This document shows, piece after piece, positions 1-5,944 of a DNA stretch of 30,906 nucleotides (position 1 is its first letter; each line of letters begins with the position of its first letter). A program made the position numbers and the translations under genes. Source of the DNA: UBA285 sp049970695 (GTDB lineage Archaea > Thermoproteota > Thermoprotei_A > Sulfolobales > Desulfurococcaceae); contig JBMFML010000011.1 in assembly GCA_049970695.1 (NCBI GenBank), positions 1 through 30,906 of the forward strand, read 5' to 3'. Under the pieces are notes generated by a model, which saw only the letters and a list, made by a program, of their open reading frames with translations, searched no databases and was not told the DNA's origin.

Positions 1-277
1 CCGTCTCTGGGTCGTTGCAGAGGGCTGCCCTGACTCCAGGCACTTTGTTTGCCGCAATGGACACTCCAGTCCCCGTGTAGCAGACCAGGACCCCGAAGTC
101 CGCCTCGCCCCTAGACACGGCAAGCGCTACTTCAAGAGCTACGAGAGGCCATGGCTCGGGCTTGCCCGTCTTCAAAGACCCAGCTGGCACTACTTCAAAG
201 CCCTTTTTCCTCAGGTACTCGGCTGCCTCGCGGGCGCACGCGTAGAGGTCGTCCGAGCCGACAACTACTCGAGGCAC
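1..277 (-). CDS. rpiB: RpiB/LacAB-family sugar-phosphate isomerase, N-terminal part (runs off the window)
   Basis: Ribose-5-phosphate isomerase B interconverts ribose 5-phosphate and ribulose 5-phosphate in the cytoplasm. About 92 residues are visible. They begin VPRVVVGSDDLY and contain GVLVCYTGTGVSIAANKV followed by PGVRAALCND, the family's core with the catalytic Cys (VLVCYTGTG, normally LICGTGIG). The GTG at 275-277 is chosen because it puts the first beta-strand at the usual distance from the N-terminus; a GGGGTGGTGG stretch and a TATA-like element lie upstream. Odd point: the near-invariant Asp-His of GSDH is Asp-Asp here, and Gly after the Cys is Tyr. The rest of the gene lies left of position 1, so activity cannot be judged. 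The family assignment is secure; the exact substrate (ribose phosphate or another aldose phosphate) is not. Confidence 0.8.
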   Translation of the reverse strand, partial: MPRVVVGSDDLYACAREAAEYLRKKGFEVVPAGSLKTGKPEPWPLVALEVALAVSRGEADFGVLVCYTGTGVSIAANKVPGVRAALCNDPET

Positions 278-310
278 CCTCGACCACCACCCCTTGGTTG
301 AGGCGAGGAG

Positions 311-321
311 CGGTATTAATG
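311..321 (-). promoter_or_regulatory. TATA box for rpiB
   Basis: The minus strand reads GCATTAATACC, centred about 40 bp before the GTG start at 277. That would place transcription initiation near 291 and give a leader of about 14 nt that includes the GGGGTGGTGG stretch. Prediction from spacing only. Confidence 0.4.
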
Positions 322-444
322 CCCTGCCGTGCTGGCTAGCAGGACTCGGCTAGCGTCAGAAACCCACCGTTTCCTCACTACTCGGGCCCAAAAGTCCTCA
401 TCACTCAAGAATGCCTAGCTCTTGGCCGCTTAATTAACCTGCGC

Positions 445-675
445 TTACCCGGCTTCCCTCTTCCCCCGCGCAGAGAACATCGTCACGAAGCCGTGCATTG
501 AAAGCCCGAGGCCTACTATAGATATGAAGTAGCTGAGTATCGAGAGGTATATGTCGGGCGCAATGACTCTTATTGTCATCAAAAAAGCCAAGATCCAGCC
601 CGTGAAAAGCAGCACCCCGCCAACGACTATTTCTACTAGTTCTTGCCTTCCGTAAATGGTCTTTGAGCTAGGCAT
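445..675 (-). CDS. Small two-helix membrane protein, last gene of the ABC operon
   Basis: Unrecognised 76-residue protein. Two hydrophobic helices are visible, at about residues 13-35 (VEIVVGGVLLFTGWILAFLM) and 40-66 (PDIYLSILSYFISIVGLGLS), followed by a basic tail (ARGKREAG), so it is probably a small integral membrane protein with a cytoplasmic C-terminus. Its ATG overlaps the last codons of the upstream ATPase gene by 8 bp, which suggests translational coupling and a link to the importer, perhaps as an accessory or assembly subunit. That role is inferred from position only. No catalytic motif, cysteine or metal site is present. Confidence 0.7.
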   Translation of the reverse strand: MPSSKTIYGRQELVEIVVGGVLLFTGWILAFLMTIRVIAPDIYLSILSYFISIVGLGLSMHGFVTMFSARGKREAG

Positions 676-1645
676 AGAGCCAGCACTTCACTTGCCTTCC
701 GTCTTGTAGCTCGATGAGCGGCGGTTCTTCTCTCTTGCACTTTTCCATGGCATATGGGCACCTCGGGTGCAGCCTGCAGCCTGGCGGCGGCTTAATCAGG
801 TTCGGCGGCTCGCCCGGCAGCGTCTTCTTGATTGTGAACCTGTTGCTGGGATCGGGGTCTGGCAGCACGTTCATTAAGGCCTCCGTGTATGGGTGCTTTG
901 GCTTGTTTATGACGTCTCTAGAGGGGCCTGTCTCGACTATTTGGCCAGCGTACATTACTAGTATCCTGTCGGAGAAGTGCTTTGCAGTGGCGAAGTCGTG
1001 GGTGATGTAGAGGACTGATGCCTTGTACTTCTCCTGGAGCCCCCTGAACATCGTCAATATCTCGATTCTCACCGAGGCGTCTAGCATGGAGACGGGCTCG
1101 TCCGCCACGACGAGCTTTGGTCTTAGCGCGAGCGCCCTGGCTATTGCCACTCTCTGCAGCTGCCCGCCGCTCAGCATGTGCGGGTACTTGTAGAGGAAGT
1201 CCTCGGGCGGTGTTAGCCCCGTTTCCTCCAGTAGCTGGCGCACTCTCTTCTCCCTCTCCTCCTTTGGTACTTTGTGTATGATCATGGGCTCTTCGATAAT
1301 CCTCTTAATAGTCATGAACGGCGGCATCGCGCCGTAGGGGTCTTGCTGCACGAGGCCTACTTGCGCCGAGTACCACTTCCTTATCGTGGACTTCGGCAAC
1401 TTCGTTATGTCAACGCCTTCGAAGAGTATGCTGCCGCTGTAGGCGGGAATAAGGCCCATTATTGCCCTGGCAAGCGTTGTCTTGCCGCAGCCCGACTCGC
1501 CGACAATTGCGGCAATTTCGCCTCGCTTCACGCTCAGCGAGACGCCGTCTACGGCCCTCACGTAGCCTACTACCGTGAAGAACTTCCTAATTGGGTGCCA
1601 CACTCTCAAGTCCTTTACGACCAGGAGGTCTGGCTGCTCGCTCAC
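668..1645 (-). CDS. dppF: Peptide/solute ABC importer ATPase, DppF/OppF type
   Basis: Cytoplasmic ATPase energising uptake through the two permeases encoded upstream. Visible motifs are Walker A GESGCGKTTLARAI, Q-loop VQQDP, ABC signature LSGGQLQRVAIARAL, Walker B LVVADEPVSMLD and switch His ITHDF. The C-terminal oligo/dipeptide extension has the Cys pattern GCRLHPRC, then EKC, then VKCW; four such Cys are typical of this extension and have been reported to hold an iron-sulfur cluster in some DppD/F proteins. I place the start at GTG 1645 (MSEQPDLLVV, 325 aa) because GAGGTGG lies at ideal distance; a GTG three codons upstream (1654) is the alternative. The gene follows dppD with only a few bases between and is followed by an overlapping small membrane protein. 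Confidence 0.92.
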   Translation of the reverse strand: MSEQPDLLVVKDLRVWHPIRKFFTVVGYVRAVDGVSLSVKRGEIAAIVGESGCGKTTLARAIMGLIPAYSGSILFEGVDITKLPKSTIRKWYSAQVGLVQQDPYGAMPPFMTIKRIIEEPMIIHKVPKEEREKRVRQLLEETGLTPPEDFLYKYPHMLSGGQLQRVAIARALALRPKLVVADEPVSMLDASVRIEILTMFRGLQEKYKASVLYITHDFATAKHFSDRILVMYAGQIVETGPSRDVINKPKHPYTEALMNVLPDPDPSNRFTIKKTLPGEPPNLIKPPPGCRLHPRCPYAMEKCKREEPPLIELQDGRQVKCWLYA

Positions 1646-1655
1646 GCAGACCACC

Positions 1656-2615
1656 TCACTTCTCCGCGTAAAGCCAGCACTTCACGTACTCACCAGGACC
1701 GGTCTTGACTACCGGGGGCTCTTGCTCGCAAATAGGCATTGCGTACTTGCACCTAGGCCTAAACCTGCAGCCTTTTGGTGGGTTGATGAGGCTCGGCGGG
1801 GTTCCCGGTATGAAGGTTACTGGGGCGTCGCTTCTCAGGCGCGGCACGCTTCCGAGGAGCCCCTTGCTGTATGGGTGCATGGGGTCGACGTACACCTTTT
1901 CTGCAGGCCCCAGCTCGACTATCCAGCCGGCGTACATCACGGCGACTTTGTCTGCAAGCTCGCTTGATACTGCAATGTCGTGTGTTATGAATATGTAGGA
2001 CAGCTTCATCTTGTTCTTGAGGTCTTTGAGCATGTTGAGTATGTTTGCCTGCGTCATGACGTCGAGGGCCGAGGTCGGCTCGTCTAGTATTACTACCCGC
2101 GGGTTTGTTATGAGCGAGAGTGCTATTACTACTCTCTGCCTCATGCCACCACTAAGCTCGAATGGGTAGCGCCAGAGGAAGTCTTCGGGAATTCCAACCA
2201 TTTTAATCATTTCAGCAGCCTTTGCCACTGCCTCTCTCTTTGGCATGTCGAGGTGTATGACCAGGGGCTCTATTAAGTGGTCCACGACCTTTATCACGGG
2301 GTTGAGGGAGTTTATTGCGGCTTGAGACACGTAGGTTATCTTCTTCCACCTGATCTTCTCGTTGAATTCCGCGTCACTCATGTTTATTGTCTCGATGCCA
2401 TCAACGACTATGCTTCCAGAGAGCTCGGCGACGTTTCTCGGCAGGAACCTAATTATGGCTCTCGCCAGCGACGTCTTGCCGCAGCCGGACTCCCCGATGA
2501 GCGCTATGGTTTCTCCCTCGTTCAGCGTGAAGGTCGCGCCCTCAACTGCCTTAACAATGCCGCTCAGAGTCCTGTAGTAGAGCTTTACGTTCGATACTTT
2601 AAGCACCTCGCTCAC
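1656..2615 (-). CDS. dppD: Peptide/solute ABC importer ATPase, DppD/OppD type
   Basis: The second of the paired ATPases (319 aa). Walker A is GESGCGKTSLARAI, the signature LSGGMRQRVVIALSL, Walker B VVILDEPTSALD and the switch ITHDIA. The C-terminal extension repeats the Cys pattern seen in its partner (GCRFRPRC, then PIC, then VKCW). The GTG start is preceded by GAGGTGG at about 7 nt. It begins about 20 bp after the permease gene dppC and ends 10 bp before the preferred start of dppF, so the two nucleotide-binding subunits are co-transcribed and probably form a heterodimer. Substrate specificity cannot be read from the ATPases; peptides are the usual substrate, but archaeal members of this family also carry sugars. 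Confidence 0.92.
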   Translation of the reverse strand: MSEVLKVSNVKLYYRTLSGIVKAVEGATFTLNEGETIALIGESGCGKTSLARAIIRFLPRNVAELSGSIVVDGIETINMSDAEFNEKIRWKKITYVSQAAINSLNPVIKVVDHLIEPLVIHLDMPKREAVAKAAEMIKMVGIPEDFLWRYPFELSGGMRQRVVIALSLITNPRVVILDEPTSALDVMTQANILNMLKDLKNKMKLSYIFITHDIAVSSELADKVAVMYAGWIVELGPAEKVYVDPMHPYSKGLLGSVPRLRSDAPVTFIPGTPPSLINPPKGCRFRPRCKYAMPICEQEPPVVKTGPGEYVKCWLYAEK

Positions 2616-2636
2616 GCCGAGCCACCTCTACCCGGG

Positions 2637-4076
2637 CTATATCTCCCTTAGCCTCGGGTTGAACACCCTGTCCAGCGTGAATCCTATCATTGCAAAGCCT
2701 ATGCCCATTAAGAACAGCATTATCGATGGCGCTAGTATCCAGTGGTAATACCCCTGGAGCAGCGCCCCCTTCACGTATGCTTCTTGCAAGACCTTGCCCC
2801 ACGTTATGGTCCTGGGGTCGGCTATTCCAAGCACCGCAAGCGCCGCCTCGAGAAACACGAAGCTCGGAATAGCTGTCACTATGCTTGGTATAATTACTGG
2901 TATTACCCTGGGAATCATGTAGAGCAGCACTATTCTAAAGCCACTGGCGCCGTAGGCTTTTGCAGCCTCTATGTAGGGCATTTCCTTTATCTGCAGGAAC
3001 ATTGCGCGCGAGGTCTTAACGCCGCCACCCCACGCGCTGAACAGTACAATGACCCACAGTAGGGTCCAGAGGTCAAAGCCGTAGAACATCCAGAGCATGA
3101 CTATTGTCGGCAGGAAGGGCAGAACCATGAAGATCTCGTTTATCCTTTGTATTACCATATCTACTGCACCGGCAAACCACGCACTAATAGCGGCAATGGC
3201 CATTTGCAGTAGTGCCGAGAGCAGGGACGCCGTCAAGCCAAACGCAATCGCTACTGGTGCGCCCCACGCAATCGCCATGAACAGGTCTCTGCCTAGGAAG
3301 TCCGTTCCCGCGAGCCCGTAGACCGTTCCCTGGATCACCAGCTTCAAGTCTACCGTGGAGTTTATGTCCGAGCTAAAGGTCTCTACTCTAATTTGGTAGT
3401 TGCCTTTCAGGACTCTCAGCGCACCGGTCTTCGCGAAGTACTCGTCATCGCAGAACAGCAAGTGTGTCGGATTTACGTTGCTGATGTTCACCGTGGTTCC
3501 ATACGCCTTTTCAACCGCTTCCACGTACCTCAATACGAACTCTGGCACTTCGCCCGGCTTGGGCTCTAAGCTCCTAATGAGCTCTCCCGACGCGAAGTAG
3601 CCCTTCTCTATTATTATTTCAACACCATTAGGCTTCCTCCACGTTAAGTTGACAAAGACCCTGTCTGTGGTGTTCACAAATATTGTGTAAACAAGCCTCG
3701 CGGGAAATGCGTCGTAGTCGTACGTAAACCCAGCGCTCACCTGCTCTATGACTGCAAAGGGCTTGCCAAACCTCTCCAGCACTTGCCTGAGCTTTACAAT
3801 GTTCTTTGCCTCAAGCCTAGTGTCAATTATTAGCGAGCCTTCTAGCTCCTTCACGCCCGTGAAAATTGTTATCCAGCTGGGTTTAGCGTTCTTGGGGTAG
3901 TCTAGCCACGCTGCCGGGTTGTTCCACTTCGCAATGGCCTCGCTGTAGGGCCACGTCACCATCGCGTATATTGACAAGGCTATGAAGAACGCTAGTATTA
4001 CCACACCCGCTATGAACGACTTGTAGTGTACTAGCCTCTTGAGCTGGGCCTTTATTCTACTGGGGGCTCTCGCCAC
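2637..4076 (-). CDS. dppC: ABC importer permease, DppC type, with a large extracytoplasmic insertion
   Basis: Membrane permease. A first helix (about residues 20-40) is followed by roughly 190 residues outside the membrane and then the standard five-helix domain, which starts at GTDFLGRDLFMAIAWGAP (the GTDxxGRD hallmark). The cytoplasmic coupling loop EAAKAYGASGFRIVLLYMIP is present. Total length is 479 aa against about 300 in bacterial DppC, and the excess is the insertion, which carries four N-glycosylation sequons (NTT, NLT, NIS, NST). I choose GTG 4076 because GGAGGTGA lies 5 nt upstream and dppB stops one base before it; TTG 4091 is possible (484 aa). The extra domain may help dock the unusually long binding protein; that is inference. 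Confidence 0.88.
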   Translation of the reverse strand: MARAPSRIKAQLKRLVHYKSFIAGVVILAFFIALSIYAMVTWPYSEAIAKWNNPAAWLDYPKNAKPSWITIFTGVKELEGSLIIDTRLEAKNIVKLRQVLERFGKPFAVIEQVSAGFTYDYDAFPARLVYTIFVNTTDRVFVNLTWRKPNGVEIIIEKGYFASGELIRSLEPKPGEVPEFVLRYVEAVEKAYGTTVNISNVNPTHLLFCDDEYFAKTGALRVLKGNYQIRVETFSSDINSTVDLKLVIQGTVYGLAGTDFLGRDLFMAIAWGAPVAIAFGLTASLLSALLQMAIAAISAWFAGAVDMVIQRINEIFMVLPFLPTIVMLWMFYGFDLWTLLWVIVLFSAWGGGVKTSRAMFLQIKEMPYIEAAKAYGASGFRIVLLYMIPRVIPVIIPSIVTAIPSFVFLEAALAVLGIADPRTITWGKVLQEAYVKGALLQGYYHWILAPSIMLFLMGIGFAMIGFTLDRVFNPRLREI

Positions 4077-4077
4077 T

Positions 4078-5238
4078 CTACTCACCTCCAACTCGAACTC
4101 TCGGGTCTAGAATTCCGTAGACGAGGTCTAGGGCTATGACTGTTACTGCCAGCAGGTAGGCGTATATAGTTATTATGCCGATGATGACCGGGGCGTCTGA
4201 GAAGTTGACGGCCTCGTAGAACTTTGTCCCGAGGCCCGGCCACTGGAACACCGTCTCGGTTATTATAGCGCCCATCCAAGAGCCTATTAGCATTAGCGCA
4301 AAGGACGTTATGATTGGCGGGAGAGTGGGCCTTAAAATGTACCTCCTCTCAATAATCCTGCTCGGCACGCCTCTGGCTCTAGCGTACTCTACGTACTCCT
4401 CGGTTGAGAACAGCAGGAAGAACGTCCTGTAGTAGTAGACTCCTATTGGTATGTACGCTATCATCCACGAGATTATTGGCAAGGCCATGTGCCACAGGAC
4501 GTCCAGGGCATACAGCCACGGGTCTTCGGGTGGCGGCACGCTGACCATGCCTCTGCTCGGGAACAGCTTTAGCCAGAACGCGAATATCATGATCATGAAT
4601 AAGCCGTAGAACCAGCCGGGCATTGATGAGAGCGGTGCCAGGGATACGGCGAGCTTGTCGAATATGCTGCCGTACTTCCTCGAGAGCGCTAATCCAACGA
4701 AGAGCTCTGTGAAGAAGATAACTATGTTTGCAGTGGTAAATAGCAGGATTGTCTGTGGAAGCCTCTCTGATATTATCGCCCACACTTCTCTCGACCCGGT
4801 GTCGCTGTATATCCTCTGGGCCCTTCCAAGCCTCAGCGACAGTGCGTCTCTCAAGTAATAAAAGGCCCTGATAGCGAAGGGCTGGTCTAAGCCGTATGCC
4901 TTCATTAGGATTTTCGTTTGCTCGTCAACCCAGTTCTGTAGGCACTGGGCTACGCACTGTTTGAGTGCGCTCTCCTCCGTTACGCCCATGCCCTTACACG
5001 TTGCCTCGCACGAGGACTCTAGCTGGCTCTTGAACCTAGGATCTTGGAGCTGCATGTTAACGGCCAGCCTGATCTCCTGCTCTACTATTTCGTCTATTTT
5101 GCCACCGAGGTTTGCCACGATTATCACGAGGAATATCGCTATTACCAGCGAAGCGCCTATCGAAACCGTTCTAATAGCCAAAAATCTTGCCAGCCTCTTT
5201 AAGCCTCGCATCCGCGCTTTAGTCCGCCCAGCCGACAC
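4078..5238 (-). CDS. dppB: ABC importer permease, DppB type, with a Cys-rich extracytoplasmic insertion
   Basis: The partner permease (386 aa against about 310-340 usually). TM1 is near residues 23-45 and the main domain contains the coupling loop EYARARGVPSRIIERRYILRP and GTKFYEAVNFSDAPVIIGI. Between TM1 and the start of the core (about residues 50-115) is a helical, probably extracytoplasmic stretch with two Cys-x3-Cys pairs (SCEATC and QCVAQC, 13 residues apart). The start is GTG 5238; an ATG at MRGLKRLARF nine codons downstream is also plausible. A TATA-like element near 5300 would let the permease-ATPase block be transcribed separately from the binding-protein gene, from which it is separated by a decayed insertion element. 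Confidence 0.9.
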   Translation of the reverse strand: MSAGRTKARMRGLKRLARFLAIRTVSIGASLVIAIFLVIIVANLGGKIDEIVEQEIRLAVNMQLQDPRFKSQLESSCEATCKGMGVTEESALKQCVAQCLQNWVDEQTKILMKAYGLDQPFAIRAFYYLRDALSLRLGRAQRIYSDTGSREVWAIISERLPQTILLFTTANIVIFFTELFVGLALSRKYGSIFDKLAVSLAPLSSMPGWFYGLFMIMIFAFWLKLFPSRGMVSVPPPEDPWLYALDVLWHMALPIISWMIAYIPIGVYYYRTFFLLFSTEEYVEYARARGVPSRIIERRYILRPTLPPIITSFALMLIGSWMGAIITETVFQWPGLGTKFYEAVNFSDAPVIIGIITIYAYLLAVTVIALDLVYGILDPRVRVGGE

Positions 5239-5289
5239 TACCCGACACCACAGGGTTCATTCCAGCAAGGCAGCCTTTATTTTCAACAA

Positions 5290-5779
5290 TCGCAGGGATT
5301 AAAAGCATTTCCCCTCTCACTGGAGGCAACCACTACTTCTACGCCATAGCCTCGGAGGCCCCCTTCTCGAGGGAAGAAGCCAGAGCACGCTGGCTCATCC
5401 CTGGGGGCGACTACCACGGTGCCGGCTTGCTTTTTCTAGTCAATTTAATGAGCCCCCAAACCTCCTTTATCCCAGTCGAGCCCGCCGGCGACGTCCTTGG
5501 CGATTACGTGCTTGGCTCGCAAAGAGCGCTCCTGGCGCACTCTTTAAGCGAGGACAAGCGCCTCTCCGAAGCGTCTTGAGCGTTGTTGCCAGCTTTAGCA
5601 GAGATGGCGATCCTCCTCAAACGGGTATGCAAGCCCCTGGCTAGCCTACCGGGCTCCGACTCCGAGATGTAACACTTGCCATGGGTGTTGATAGCCCTAA
5701 CCTTGCCCTGCTTAGCCCACTTCGCTGCTGCACGACGGCTAAAACTAGCAACTCCGGCGAAATCGCTGAGCTCGCGCAA
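5290..5779 (-). pseudogene. Decayed IS607-family serine resolvase (TnpA) remnant
   Basis: Reading from 5779, a TTG-started frame (to 5504) begins with a MerR/excisionase-like helix-turn-helix (residues about 1-45: SRRAAAKWAKQGKVRAINT, then ISESE). It continues into RIAISAKAGNNAQ and SERRLSSLKECA, which match the start of a serine-recombinase catalytic domain (usually VAIYARVSSxxQ, then LExQxxxLKEYA). The frame then stops. Other frames supply the expected continuations in the correct order: VIAKDVAGGLDWDKGGLG (usual VKDVASGLNxxRxGL), then AGTVVVAPRDEPACSGFF and GYGVEVVVA (usual TVVVAYRDRLxRFGF and GVEVVVV), ending near 5290. Frameshifts plus loss of the catalytic Arg and Ser (RVS to KAG) indicate a dead gene. 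No tnpB was found next to it. Intact family members are about 190-220 aa. Confidence 0.75.
5298..5306 (-). promoter_or_regulatory. Possible TATA box for the dppB-C-D-F block
   Basis: The minus strand reads GCTTTTAATCC here. Initiation would fall near 5275, about 35-40 nt before the GTG of dppB. A second AT-rich stretch (GAAAATAAAGG, about 5270-5282) is closer to the start. Either could serve; weak. Confidence 0.3.
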
Positions 5780-5905
5780 CCCCTCTATCTCTCGCTAAGG
5801 TTGCTAGAAGGCGATCACGATATAGAACGGAAGCGGCCTTGAGGGCTGTTTGACGTGGAAGTAGCCAGAGAAGCGGGCATTGTAATGAGGTGGGAAGCAT
5901 TGAAT

Positions 5906-5920
5906 GTAAAAGGAAAAAAC
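5906..5920 (-). terminator. Poly-T terminator after the binding-protein gene
   Basis: About 25-40 nt downstream of the stop at 5945, the minus strand has GTTTTTTCCTTTTACATT, the usual archaeal oligo-T termination signal. It would separate most of the binding-protein mRNA from the permease-ATPase block. Confidence 0.5.
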
Positions 5921-5944
5921 TGCGGGTTTGGGGTTTGAAAAGGG

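Noticed and set aside
5841..5938. Short plus-strand frame (VEVAREAGIVMRWEALNVKG) as a TnpB remnant
   Set aside because: Too short and lacking any TnpB signature such as the zinc ribbon or DED residues; the similarity could be chance.
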